Assembly (NCBI GenBank): GCA_010279815.1
Contig: QEOQ01000508.1
Span: 2,007,129-2,071,128 of the forward strand
Source of the DNA: Brachionus plicatilis
Lineage: Eukaryota; Rotifera; Eurotatoria; Ploima; Brachionidae
Direction of reading: 5' to 3'
Length of the DNA: 64,000 bases
This document shows positions 1-10,263 of this stretch, one piece after another. Position 1 is the stretch's first letter. Each line of letters begins with the position of its first letter. The position numbers and the translations under genes were made by a program. The notes beneath the pieces are model-generated. The model saw only the letters and a program-made list of their open reading frames with translations, was not told where the DNA came from and did not search any database.

Positions 1-183
1 GAAATTTTTAATTTTTTGTTTACAAATTTAACTTTTACCATTTTAAAAATTTAAGAATATAATCAAATAATATATTTTTTTGTCTGTTTTTTCAAAAATC
101 AAATTAAATATTGTGACCAGTAAAATTTTTTCTAAAGAAGATTTTAAAAAATAATATTGTTCATAGAATTAAATTTTTAAAAA

Positions 184-311
184 GGGGAATTTCAGTAAAG
201 GGGAAAATAAAAAAAGGGGAAAAAATTTACGGGGGAAAAAATAAAGGGGGAGAAAAAAAAAAGGGGAAAAATTTACGGGGGAATTTTTACGGGGGGAAAT
301 TTTAGAGGGGG
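184..311 (+). repeat. G-run purine tract (G-quadruplex-prone)
   Basis: Nine runs of four to six G occur in about 130 bases, separated by A/T-rich spacers such as AAAATTTAC. In a background that is otherwise almost free of G runs this stands out. It satisfies the usual pattern for an intramolecular G-quadruplex on the + strand, although several spacers exceed the canonical 7 nt. No coding frame crosses it. Flanking DNA (1-183 and 312-569) is plain AT-rich sequence with nothing recognisable. Confidence 0.7.
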
Positions 312-569
312 AAAATTCATAAAATACCCTTTTGAAGTGTTCATTTTCAAAGACTCTAGATCGATTTTTTTAATAAATTAAAAAACCAAAAATGCACAAA
401 TATCTCGATATGAATAGCATATTACAATAGAAAGATGTTCACTTTATTAATTTAACAGGACAAATTTTAGCGGATTCTTTACAGCAAAATTAATTAAGCA
501 AAGTAAATTAAGCATAAATTAAAATTAGCAAAAAAACTATCTCAGCATAGAATCATTTTAGCCTGAAAT

Positions 570-640
570 CAGAGTCGTTTAAAAAAGTCAAAAGTCTCAA
601 GTCTAGCTCAGTTTTTTTTTCTTATATCCAAGTCAAAGAC
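570..640 (+). mobile_element. Left-end relic of a hAT-type MITE
   Basis: The sequence from 570 starts CAGAGTCGTTTAAAA and runs into AGTC-rich sequence (AAGTCAAAAGTCTCAAGTC). This matches the left end of the complete MITE at 2412-2593. No right end follows, so it is a truncated copy. The following stretch to about 867 contains only short, unconvincing open frames. Confidence 0.45.
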
Positions 641-867
641 TTTTTTCAATTTTTTTTTCAAAAGTTCAAGTATAAGAATTTTAAAGTGCACTCGCTTTAT
701 AACGAATACACATTTTTAAAACTTTCCTTTATCGGAAATCTCAAATTCAACTCCTTAGCATCTTATATTTTTGAGTCTTTGTTTAAATCCAATCAATTTA
801 ATATCCAGAATAGAATTATGTCCTTTGGGCGAGACATAGATATTCTTGAATCTTATTTTGGGAAAAG

Positions 868-1112
868 TATAGCAAAGTAAAATTTTTGATCAAATTTCAA
901 GCGCTCAATTTTGCTCAAACATTTTTAAATGCGCGATTAAATTTCATTGCATTTTTAGAAATTACAATCCTTTTTCAAAAGTTTACAAATAAAGCTTTGA
1001 AATGTTAAAAAATCAGTTAAAAATCTTCGATGAAATTTGATTGCGCATCTAAAAATTTTTGAGCAAGATTGAGCGCTTGAAATTTGATCAAGAATTTTAC
1101 TTTACTAAAAAT
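868..1112. repeat. Foldback (inverted-repeat) element
   Basis: Two arms of about 75 bp are near-perfect reverse complements: about 872-953 and about 1033-1108. Both contain the palindrome-like phrase TTGATCAAATTTCAAGCGCTC followed by TTGCTCAAA and a GCGC(A)AT block. The central 80 bp is unrelated AT-rich sequence. No coding capacity is seen. It is a small non-autonomous hairpin element; the superfamily cannot be told because no clear target duplication is visible. Confidence 0.7.
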
Positions 1113-1415
1113 ATACGCTTTATTATGAATAATTCACAACAACTTCAATTAGATTTAAAAAAAGTCTAATCTCCAATGAGGGGTTATCTGACTCTATACT
1201 ATGTCTTAACAATTTACGATTCAAATTTTATAAAAATATTTTAAGAGACTTAATCAGAACTTTCTGAGATAGGATGTCTTCAGCCGCCTTGGTACATATT
1301 TTAATTTAGCATATATTTGATTTTTTTCTTTTATTTCTTTTTTTTTTATATATAAATTATGTTATATGTGATTATTATTTAAAATCATTTTATTTTATTC
1401 TTTTAATTTTTACTT

Positions 1416-1455
1416 CTCCTCAAAGGAGGTTAATTTAAGCAAATAAATAAATAAT
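1416..1455 (+). mobile_element. LINE-type 3' stem-loop with (AAAT)n tail
   Basis: A hairpin with stem CTCC/GGAG (1416-1419 with 1425-1428, loop TCAAA) is followed 11 nt later by AAATAAATAAATAA. The same arrangement, with a different but still paired stem, recurs at 14211-14260 (minus), 37616-37655, 39919-39966 and 54922-54966. This layout is typical of the 3' end of non-LTR retrotransposons whose reverse transcriptase recognises a 3' stem-loop. Assignment to a particular clade is not possible here. Confidence 0.45.
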
Positions 1456-1483
1456 GAACATTACATCATTTCCTTGATATCTC

Positions 1484-1757
1484 AAGGAGCTGTGGGAAAT
1501 TTATAATAGGAGGTGATCTCAACGCGAGGACAAAAAGTTGAGGTTGTTTGAGAGAAAATGAGAATGGTTTTATCATTGAGAAAATTCTAACAAGCTCAGC
1601 CTCACTGAAATTAATGATAAGACTCCAGCATAAAATAAATTTAAAACTTTGTACTGAAAAGTTTTTTAAGTCTAGCCTTCCAAAGAATATTGTTACATTA
1701 TTTAAGGAACAAAGGAAAATAAGAAGACTTTTCCAAAAATCAAAACGTCCTTTTTAG
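1484..1757 (+). pseudogene. Non-LTR retrotransposon endonuclease fragment
   Basis: Around 1504-1530 the + frame reads I-G-G-D-L-N-A-R-T, the conserved GDxN core of the exonuclease-endonuclease-phosphatase (EEP) domain of LINE ORF2. An in-frame stop follows, then ENENGFIIEKIL, again typical of this domain, and a basic segment (EQRKIRRLFQKSKRP) like the region between EEP and reverse transcriptase. The piece is about 90 codons, has an internal stop and no start, and is a dead scrap. It follows directly on the (AAAT)n tail at 1416-1455, which belongs to a different insertion. Confidence 0.6.
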
Positions 1758-2129
1758 ACTCCTTTCCATTTTAATAGCGTGCGCTATTAAATAAAAGAGA
1801 GAGAGAGGTAGAGAAAAGAACATTTCTTCTCTACTTCTTTATTTTAAAACTAAAACTAAAAATACTAGCAATATTAATCCAGTAAAGCCCCAGAAGACCG
1901 GAGTCTGCTGGAGGAGGTGTTACACCATAATTTAAAGAATTGTACATTTGCAAAAAAAAAGACATGAAATTAAAAAATGGGACTGAAAAATTTTGAAAAT
2001 TTTTAAAAAACCAAAAAAAAATACTACCAATTCTTAATGATTATTTATTTTTGGTGAAAAAATATTTTCAGCCACTCAGTTATATTAAAATAGTTTAACT
2101 AATACAAGAATATTAATCATTCTCAAGAA
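1758..2129. other. Non-coding, with GA microsatellite
   Basis: AT-rich DNA with a short GAGAGAGAG run near 1797-1808 and a GC-richer phrase (AGAAGACCGGAGTCTGCTGG) near 1891-1911, possibly retroelement 3' UTR. No gene is supported. Confidence 0.5.
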
Positions 2130-2411
2130 TCTTATTCGAACCTTTTGACTCATTTTGTCGGAATTATAGAGGATAACTTATATATTTTAAAGATAGATTT
2201 TAATTAATAAAAAATTAAAGTATTTAAAACCTTTATTATTTAACTCATATGTTGCTAACACATTCAACTTCTTTAATATTCTAGATTTATTGTATTAAGC
2301 TGTCTGGTAACTTTATTCGGTGGTATTTCTGGTGTTTAATTAAAATAAAATATAAAATTAATTTTTCAAATTTAATTTTGATATTTAAGTATGAATATTG
2401 AATATTTAAAT

Positions 2412-2593
2412 CAGAGTTGTTTAAAAGTCACAAGTATCAAGTCGAGTCCAAGTCCGGATTTTTAATTTTATAATTTTATTATCTTCGACTTTAACTAGGC
2501 TGCCACATTAAGTACCTGGAACGGTAAAAAGTTCATGTTTTTCGGACTTTTTTTATGACTTGGACTTTATTTTGGGATTTTTAAACAACTCTG
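2412..2593. mobile_element. hAT-type MITE, complete, with 8-bp target duplication
   Basis: The element starts CAGAGTTGTTTAAAA and ends with its reverse complement TTTTAAACAACTCTG (one base different). It is flanked by a perfect 8-bp duplication ATTTAAAT (2404-2411 and 2594-2601). CAG..CTG termini plus an 8-bp duplication are hallmarks of the hAT superfamily. It is 182 bp with no coding capacity; the interior carries AAGTC-type subterminal repeats and a phrase ATTAAGTACCTGGAACGG shared with the relic near 40500. The equivalent place in duplication copy B (about 18750) lacks it, so the insertion postdates the duplication. Confidence 0.85.
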
Positions 2594-2841
2594 ATTTAAA
2601 TTGATCCATAATTTTAATTTAAATAAACCGAATAAATTTCATATTATTTTTACTAAAAAAAGCGATTTAAAAAATAAACTTTGTCCATCGTTATTAACCT
2701 TTTATTTAAAGAAAAATTAAAAAAAAAATCAATTATTAATTCCTAAAAACAAAAGCGAATATTAAAAATTCATATATTAGGTTCTAAACGAAAATAAAAT
2801 CAATTTATAATTTTAAGATAATTTTTTTATGAAATAAATAT

Positions 2842-4443
2842 TTACTTCTTAATCAAGCAAAAGACATTTGCTTTTAGAAAGCTTCTTAAGTTTTTTTTCA
2901 AATAAATATAAAAGAAAGTGAGGAAAGCTAGCGGAATTGAAAAAAGCATTTCACTCAAGTCTTCAACTATGGTACATACTTTATTATAGATGTAGCAAAT
3001 ATTCAGCCGCAATAAGTTATTTGAAGTTTTTTCGTATAACACAAATGAGCTGATAATTAGGTCAATTAATTTGAATATAATTATTGAAATTAGAAATAAA
3101 ATCAAAATTTTTAGATTTTTTTGTAAATTATCTGTTTTTTTATCTATTGAATTTTCGATCAGATTTTGTTTCCTGCTTATCAAGTTTTTTACCTTGATAA
3201 AAACTGTTATTTCAATAACAGTGAAAAATAGCATAATAAAAACATCTTGAACCACAAAATTTATGATAAAAAAAGCAATAATCAATTTTGATGAATTAAT
3301 TCCTTTGAAAAACCCAAAAACTGGAAACAAACTTATTGGTGCTTATGTGCAATGATATCCATTTGAAGTGTTACATTTACCAACCAAATGAATCAATCGA
3401 GTAACAAGGTACAAATTATTCACTATTTAATTATAAAACATCATTTTTTCTAGAAATATTTTTTTTATATTCGAATTGAGTATTTTAAGTAAAATATAAG
3501 AATTCAATGAATTTGTTGCCAAACCAAAAATGATTATAACATATGTAGCTTTGTCCATGTTGTTTATGATGTCTGATTTGTTGCTAAAATTTACTTTTAG
3601 ATTTTCATTAGTGCGCTTAATCCATTCAATTCCTTGACTCAAAAAATACAGCTTGTTGTCAAAAAATAAATTGATTATTTTTATTCTGATCGATTCAAAT
3701 ACATTTATATCTATTGATTGTTTTAAAACATATATTTATAGTTCCTGCATATTTTTAAATATTACCATACTTTTTACCAAAATTCCTTTGTAAAAAAAGA
3801 ATCCAAGCTTATTTACAGAAGCATTTACTTGTTGATTAGTGAAAGAAGCATCAAAACTTAGCTGATTAAATCGAGTGGCAGTTTTGGACAGTCCGTGAAA
3901 TTTTAATTCATATGTTGAAGTTTTTCTGAAAATATACGGACATGTATTTAGAGAATATTTGACAGTGAATGTAAATTCAACAAGACTTATTCCATCAAAT
4001 AGTCTTTTTTTAGAAATTAAAGGGCATTGGTGACAACCTTTGTCAAATTTTGAGCGGTAAAAATAAACTTCCACTTGCGTAAGCCTTTCATTTAAATTTT
4101 TAAATAGTAAAAATGAAGAATTAAATCCTTTGATAAAATAAAAATATAATTTTATTTGGTTTTGATTAGGTTTTAACAAAGAATCAATTCCTCTGAATGA
4201 CAGAGTGTGGTCTAGTACAAGATTTTGACTGGGCCAAAATTCCAAAATTCTTTTCGAGCTATAATGGCTTAAATTAAAGCGAAAAAAACATATCTTTTGA
4301 AATGAATTGAAGTTTTGAAAAACCAAATTGCTTGAGTAATCCAATTTGGCATAATCTGATGATTTTGAACAGAGCTGATTATTTGAGTTGATCCATTTAC
4401 CAAAAACTACATAAAAAATACTTAAACTGAACCAAAAAAGCAT
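2842..4443 (-). pseudogene. Receptor-like 7TM protein, pseudogene copy
   Basis: This is a broken copy of the gene at 19019-21339. Frame pieces at 4443-3736 (signal peptide and first part of the ectodomain), 3642-3427 and 3330-2842 (last membrane helices) match it closely. Two large internal deletions are visible. One joins the residues NNMDKAT straight to the first membrane helix, losing about 125 codons. The other, near 3330-3342, removes membrane helices 3 and 4. A TAA stop replaces a Ser codon after the phrase MMFYN at 3427. On the other hand, the last segment (ICL3 to helix 7) keeps the frame that is broken in the other copy. The 5' end lies inside the 87-bp repeat that flanks the Mutator-like remnant. 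Confidence 0.85.
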
Positions 4444-4497
4444 TTTAATTCAAATAATCTAAGAATAACTTAATAATATTTTTAAATCTATTATTAA
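4411..4497. repeat. Direct repeat, left copy, flanking Mutator-like remnant
   Basis: These 87 bases, spanning the start of the receptor pseudogene and its 5' flank, recur almost unchanged at 5819-5907. Copy B of the segmental duplication has the sequence only once (about 21305-21360). The repeat is far longer than the 8-11 bp target duplications made by Mutator-like transposases. Confidence 0.85.
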
Positions 4498-4690
4498 CTG
4501 TTTTATCTCTTTGACACCTAATTTGATTTAATTGAAACAAATATATATCTAAAAAAACTTTTTTTCAATAATTAATTAAGACCTTCTAAAGCTGATTCCG
4601 ACAAGATGAATTTATTGGTGTTATACAAAAAGGAAATTTTTGAGCTAGACAATATTCACTTTTCTCAAAATCTCAAACAACTTAAGCCAA

Positions 4691-5672
4691 GATGAGTCCA
4701 TCAGACCAGAACAAGTTAAAAAAACTGGAGGAAAGGGAAAAGTTTACCTTCCTTTCTGTAGTTTTCGTAACTTAGAATCAGCTCAAGGAAATCTAGCTAT
4801 GACTTTTGCCGTTAACGATTGAACCTGTAAGCGGGCCACAGAGAATTTGCCTGGCGATGTCATTTGGTATCAATGTACAAAATGTACATTTCGTTTAAAG
4901 CTTTATAGTTTTAACGACCCTATCCTTATTGAAATGACAGACGAGGTTCATGATCATTCAAAATGGGAAAAGCAAAAGACGAATTATGTCATCAGAGAGC
5001 CAGCGAGAAGTAAAATCATTGAATACGAAAAAATGAGTAAGTAAATCTTTTAAATTTCTAAGATTAAACATTCATTAATTTTTATTTTTTCAGATCTGAA
5101 ACCATCAGCAATTCTAGACATGCTAGATAAACAAAAAATCGAATGTTCGAGCAAAAAACAACTGAACAATTTTCTAGCAAACTATCGTCGTAATGAATAT
5201 TCAAAACATTAATTTAATCAATGTTATTCAAGTTAATCGAGACGAATGGGAGCTTAGCACTCGCAGCTGCGAAATTGGCTTAAGAATTATAAATGTGATC
5301 ATGTTATTGCAGTCTGTTCTCGGCTAAGTAAGTTTTTACTCACCTAACAATTCTCTAAAACTTTTACTAAATTTTATTTTAAGAACTTTTTCATATCAAA
5401 GAAATAGCAATGAACATTCCACTTGAAAGAAAGGACCGTCCAGGTCGCCCTAAAGCTACAACCAATGCCTTAACTCGTCAGCCAAATGAAACTCAAAACG
5501 TGAATGTTTTGTGTTTCAGCGTATCTGAAGAATCAGATTCGGGCGATCCGCCTGTACAATAGCCAATATCAAAAAAAATTCGTCTTGAAGAGACCCTTAC
5601 CGTTACTCCACAACCCCAAGTTAAAAAAAAAACGCGGTAGACCAGTTGGATCAAACAAACAAAAAAAAAAGT
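4691..5672 (+). pseudogene. Mutator-like (MULE) transposase remnant, core deleted
   Basis: Three separate parts of a MULE-type protein are visible on the + strand. First, 4841-5036 encodes a FLYWCH/WRKY-GCM-like zinc finger (WYQCTKC ... HDHS), continued through a 57-bp GT-AG intron (5037-5093) into KPSAILDMLDKQ...KKQLNNFLANYRR, the usual linker ahead of the transposase domain. Second, near 5262-5330, is a SWIM-type zinc finger (SCE then, one frame over, KNYKCDHVIAVC). Third, 5409-5672 gives PGRPK and KTRGRPVGSNK, the basic AT-hook-like tail. The DDE catalytic core expected between the first and second parts is absent, and frameshifts and stops occur. It is a dead, internally deleted element. 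Terminal inverted repeats were not found. Confidence 0.75.
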
Positions 5673-5818
5673 AAGTTCTAATTTGATACAAATTGTATTA
5701 CTTTTTTTATTTATGTACCTTTTTTATTATAATAGAAATAAAAAAATACATTTGTTCCTTAGTTCAGTAATTTTGTTTTTTATTTCAATATTAATAACAT
5801 AATTGATAATTACATGCC

Positions 5819-5907
5819 ATAAAAAATACTTAAACTGAACCAAAAAAGCATTTCAATTCAAATAATCTAAGAATAAAAACTTAATAATATTTTTAAATCT
5901 ATTATTA
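5819..5907. repeat. Direct repeat, right copy, flanking Mutator-like remnant
   Basis: Near-identical to 4411-4497, with one substitution and a small A insertion. From here the sequence continues into the receptor gene's 5' flank, homologous to copy B from about 21360 onward (5908-6480 with 21400-22115). This means 4498-5818 is an insertion into the ancestral flank. No gene is seen in 5908-6480. Confidence 0.85.
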
Positions 5908-6484
5908 ATTAAAATTTTTATATTGTTTACTAGATAATAAGATTTTTGAATAAACAAATTAAAAAAAATGTATTCATAATTAATTATACCAGCAATCCAA
6001 ATACGAGTTTCTAATTTTATTTAAAAAAACCCAAACATTTTCGTAATTTATTGTAATCTGTTTGTTACGAGAACTTTTAAATATACCCAATTAATTTTTT
6101 TTTTTCAAAATAAAAAAACAAGGTAATCAAATATGATTTAAAATTTGGAATAAGATTTAAACTTTGAACCCAAGTAAACATAGCCAAAATTTTAATCGAA
6201 AATATTAAGAAAATTTCTTAATTCATAAAATATAGTCAAACAATTTTTTTACACTAAGTCAATCTTAGCCTTGACCCTACGGACTTTACTGTTTTAGGCT
6301 ATCATTCAGTAAATTTAATTGTAAAAATATGAAAAATCAAATTTTTCTTTAAAAATATCATATTTTGTTCCTATTAATTTAACCATACTATGAAAAACAC
6401 GCTTTATTTTTTTAATCAATGGCATAGACACCATAATTTTTTATTACTCTATTTTCCTCATCTAAAAAATATCATCTTTCTTAA

Positions 6485-7451
6485 CACTCAAAAACCGGAT
6501 TTTTTTTTATACGTTAATTACTGAAGGGGTCCAAAAAACCCCTAAATTAAATTATGCCTTTAAACATGCATTAATTACCATAATTATACAAAATATTTAA
6601 TAAAATATTTACTGAATGTAAAAATATATATCTTAATTTATTTTTCTTTGATAATATCTTTGACATTTAGGGCATAATACACCTCTTGCATAAAGGATAC
6701 CGATAAAGGATAATATGTCTTCTTTTCTAAACGAAAGATTAGGATCCACATCCTTCGAGTGACAATTGGTACAGTTGAGTATTAAATTTAGCATTGATAT
6801 GTCAAAAATCATAAAAAATGCAGACAGTTTTGACTCATTTATTTGACGTGTAGCATAACTTGCTGGACCAGCTTTTTCATTAAAACTTATCTTTTTTCTT
6901 AGACTTGTCTCTTCTCCGTCATTCAATCTTACCCATATTGTTCCATTTTTCGAAGTTTTATCAATTTTAGTTTCTTCTTCTTCAGGTTCTTCATTATCTG
7001 AGCCTTCATCTGAGTCGTCATTTTCAGAAAAAGGGATATTTATTATCTCCATTTCTTCTTCAAAATAATAATCATCATTATTCTCATAAGAGCTTCTAAG
7101 GCAGCTTTTCTTTGTGACATGATTTCAAAATTTTTTTTTAATTATAGGAATAAATTGATATTATATAGAGTTTGAAGTTAAATGCACAATTAGCCGTGTC
7201 TTTAGTTTATTTTACAAAAAAAAAGACAATATTAATTGAGGGTCCAAAAAACCCCTCTCCGGGTTTAACGTATACTTTTTTTTATTAGCATGAAAATAAA
7301 ATTATTTTGTATCCAAAATTAAATATTTATAATATTTTTTTTATTTTAATTTTGATGGAAAAATAAAATTTTCAAAAAAGATAAAATTTTTGGAACAATA
7401 ACCAAAAGAAGTACCAAAAAGGGTCGAAAAAACCCCTCCGGTTTTTGAGTG
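6485..7451. mobile_element. piggyBac-type element, internally deleted, TTAA target duplications
   Basis: Terminal inverted repeats CACTCAAAAACCGG / CCGGTTTTTGAGTG are perfect over 14 bp. They are flanked on both sides by TTAA (6481-6484 and 7452-7455), the obligatory piggyBac target. The element is 967 bp. A near-palindromic motif, GGGTCCAAAAAACCCCT, occurs about 40 bp in from the left end and near 7231; a one-base variant (GGGTCGAAAAAACCCCT) sits next to the right end. These are candidate transposase sites. The paralogous position in segment B (about 22115) has no element and reads CATCTTTCTCGATCAACCATCTAAAT across the site in two joined halves, a natural empty site. A compact derivative that may depend on a full-length relative. 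Confidence 0.9.
6633..7052 (-). pseudogene. piggyBac transposase N-terminal domain only
   Basis: A 139-residue open frame starts with an acidic stretch (SENDDSDEGSDNEEPEEEE) and continues into FNEKAGP, ESKLSAFFMIF, ILNCTN and DILSFIGILYARGV. These are the ordered landmarks of the N-terminal part of the piggyBac transposase (DDE_Tnp_1_7). It stops at CQRYYQRK, so the catalytic DDD triad and the C-terminal cysteine-rich finger are missing. Human PGBD-type genes and full piggyBac transposases are around 550-600 residues. The frame is free of stops, so an N-terminal-only peptide could still be made; whether it is expressed is unknown. Confidence 0.8.
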
Positions 7452-7455
7452 TTAA

Positions 7456-8203
7456 ACAACAATCTAAATTTAAATAAATTTTGATATGTTATCATAGATC
7501 CAAAATAAAGATTTAAGTATCTTGGCGCTATATATATTTCAGATAGTTCAAATTTAAAAATTAATAATTTAGATATTTATTTTAATTTTAATTTAGCTTC
7601 TCTGTCATTAACATTATAAAATGTTCAGCTTTAATTTTGCCTGAAATTAAAATCAAACTGAATTCTAGAAATAGAAGTTTTAGAAATTCGCTTTCTTATA
7701 AATTTGAATTAATTGTATAAATTACGTAAAAGCTTGGAAAATTCCAGTAAAATCAAATAGTTCGGAATGGATCTTAGTCCTTTCTTTCAGTCAAATGTAC
7801 TTTAAAAAATAAAAATAAATAGAATAAGAGAAATAAAATATCAGATAAAAATAAATGCTTTAAAAAATGATTTAATTTAGAATAGCCGCTATTCTTTTAG
7901 TCACATAAAAAATAACGGCGTTATTTTTATGACCCTACTTTCTAAAATTAAAGAAAAAATTAATTATATTTTAGTTGCTTTTTAAAAAAAAAATAGAGTT
8001 TTTTTACAAAAATTTATTTGAAATTTCAAAAATCTTAACAAAAATAAATTATCGTAACGGGAACAAATTTTAACAAATTTTGAGTTTTTATACATTAACG
8101 AAGCTTAATTTAAATTATTTTAAATATTTTAAAGAAAAATAACTTTTTTAAACAAATTTTTAATTTTTAATTTTTACATTTTGCACATAAAAATTCCATA
8201 GTT
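7456..8203. other. Non-coding
   Basis: AT-rich DNA after the piggyBac right end, in the part of segment A that diverges from B. A pair of phrases near 7882-7925 (GCCGCTATTCTTTT / AACGGCGTTATTTTTATGACC) is mildly GC-richer. No gene, RNA or terminal repeat is supported. Confidence 0.5.
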
Positions 8204-8520
8204 TTATCTTTTTTTATTCTCTATTGGTAAACAATTATAGCACGACCAACTGGTACAATTTTCACATGTTAGCCAACTATTTTTGCTAGAATTACCTAAA
8301 TCGAAGTTAATTTTACAAATAAAACAAATTATAGAATTATCAACTATTTCGTTTTGCTTTTTTTTATTAACACTCCTAAATGTTAGACTTTCTAAATTCT
8401 CGTTTTTTTTATCAATTTTTTTTCTTTTTTTACTGTTTTTTTCTTCAGTTTGTGCACGTGCGTCATCTTCAGTTAAAGAGTGAGCATAGTCTCTTTTCAA
8501 TTTTTTTCTCTTTTCATTTA
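8204..8520 (-). pseudogene. Zinc-finger tail, probably of a decayed transposase
   Basis: About 100 codons: a basic, Lys-rich stretch (EEKNSKKRKKIDKKNE) followed by a cysteine pattern CFIC...WLTCENCTSWSCYNC, a degenerate PHD/RING-like finger. Lys-rich linkers ending in such a finger are common at the C terminus of DDE transposases of the pogo/Tigger type and of related transposon proteins. Translation continues upstream of the Met in the same frame (KLNEKRKK), so the true start is not here. No DDE domain is found beside it. A small host zinc-finger gene is the alternative. Confidence 0.4.
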
Positions 8521-8566
8521 ATTTTTTATTTTGAGAAAAAGTTTCTTTTAAGAAATTAATTAATTT

Positions 8567-8640
8567 CGGGTAAATGGGTTAAACAGGTGAATTTGCCGGT
8601 TAACCGGGTGAATTTGCGGGCTAACCGGGTGAGTTTTTGG
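8567..8640. repeat. 22-bp minisatellite, three units
   Basis: Three imperfect units of about 22 bp with the core GGTTAACCGGGTGAATTTGC stand in tandem. They are GC-rich compared with surroundings. No function is evident. Confidence 0.7.
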
Positions 8641-9699
8641 CATAAATAGGTGATACCCCATTAACCCCTTTGCCCCTGAAATTCACACCAAAAAAGAACT
8701 CGTGTTATTTTTTATCAATCTTATTCAAATTTTAGGGTGACGTTCTTGATTCTCTTTGGAACTTATAGGCTAAATAGGTAATTTGGAATAAATAAAATTC
8801 ACCAGCTTTGACCAATTCTCCCAAATACATAATTTGTTCCAAAATCACCCCTTTTGACAAAATTAATTTTTGAGTCTAAATTTGGAGGCTAAGATAAAAC
8901 AATCAATGAAAAAAGGATCGTTTTTTATTAATTTTGGCTCCTGAAAAATATAAAAAATATAAAATCTTAGGAAAATTTATTAGTTTTCAGCTAGAAAAAA
9001 ACGAAATTTAAAAGTTGTCACCCCATTCACACATTAAATAATTGCCCCATCTTACTATATATATTTTAATATACAAAAAGAGTTTATCTTTAAATTAAAC
9101 TTGAATACAAATTAAAAAAAGTGCTATATTGTGTATGCCGCTGGGTGGGTTTTTTTCCTTACAATGAGACAGAGAAGTGAATCAAACTATCTTAATGTTT
9201 AACTTATGCGAGTATGTGGGCGCCTTTTCCTTAATAGCTTAATAAATCCCTATGAGACTTATGCAGCCCCGTATGGATGACTTTTTCGGCCAGAGCCTAG
9301 AACCAATCAGTTGGTTCTGTTTAAAGTCTGTTGATCACCAACCGACTTGAACTAACTTTTCCAGTTGGTTCCGATTATGGAGTCACCTTTTCGGCAGCTC
9401 TTCGAAGCAGTAAGTCTACTACTTCTATCTTTTGATATTTATTAAAATATCCAAAAGATTCGAGTTCTTCTTCAGAACTCTGAATGACTTAAATAATATA
9501 TTATATTTAAATATAATATAAACTTTTGAAATAAAATTATTTCTAAATTTTGGACTTTCATTAGTTGATCCACATTACTAGATTTTGCATTTTAAATTTT
9601 GGATGTTCAATGTTCAAATGCATTTACTTTGTTTGATTTAATATTTTTGAATCACAAAAAATTGTTTTAAGTTTTCTTTTTCTCTTTATTGCTAACTAA
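8641..9699. other. Non-coding
   Basis: Mostly AT-rich, with a GC-richer stretch from about 9130 to 9420 containing repeated CAGTTGGTTC phrases (9308-9318 and 9361-9371). This may be the body of a short interspersed element, but no tRNA-type A/B boxes or tail could be identified. No protein frame is supported. Confidence 0.4.
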
Positions 9700-10135
9700 A
9701 ATGTCACATGACCATCTCACATTCATTATCATTGTTACACGACGAAAAGAACATCTTTCTTTTTTTAGTTTTTTTCTATTTTTAAATGAATTCTTTTTAA
9801 ATTAAAATAAACAAAGCTTTTTCGAATGTATAAAAATATAAAAAATAGAATATTAAAAACAATACCTTCTTCCTATTCTTATCTGATTATACATTCAAAG
9901 TGAAAAAATGCACATATAATATCTTGTCAGTCAAAATAGATAATTCAATAAATTAAAGAATAATAATCTTTCATTTAGAAATTTGTCAACAATCAAAATG
10001 ATTTTTTCAAATATTTTTGTTTTTGAATCATTCTTTAATAATTTGACAACAATCAGTTTGAATTTTACTCTTTAATTAATTTAATTTTAAATTTTACAAA
10101 TCCTAAAAATTATTCTTCCGAATATTAAGATTCGA
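9700..10135 (-). pseudogene. Relic of a third Ly6-type gene (start codon and 5' flank)
   Basis: The minus strand from 9747 reads Met-Phe-Phe-Ser-Ser, identical to the first residues of the Ly6 gene at 25690, then immediately diverges and stops. The 380 bases upstream (9748-10130) align well with the 5' flanks of both intact Ly6 genes (10651-11020 and 25691-26050), sharing phrases such as TTCTTATCTGATTAT and CATTTAGAAATT. A tandem copy therefore existed, whose coding part was lost except for the first five codons. Confidence 0.65.
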
Positions 10136-10263
10136 TTAGCAATGTTCTGGTTTGTTAATTTTCCTTCGCAAGAAAGAAATGTAAGAGTCAAAAAAATTTA
10201 TTTAAAAATCTAACTAAGTAATTCGTCTTAAAATATAAATTATCTTTTAATCATAATAATATT

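Noticed and set aside
686..880. 64-codon + frame near the window start
   Set aside because: Low-complexity residues, no motif, and its end overlaps the inverted repeat at 868-1112.
9117..9420. GC-richer stretch considered as a tRNA-derived SINE or tRNA gene
   Set aside because: No A-box/B-box pair and no cloverleaf could be drawn.
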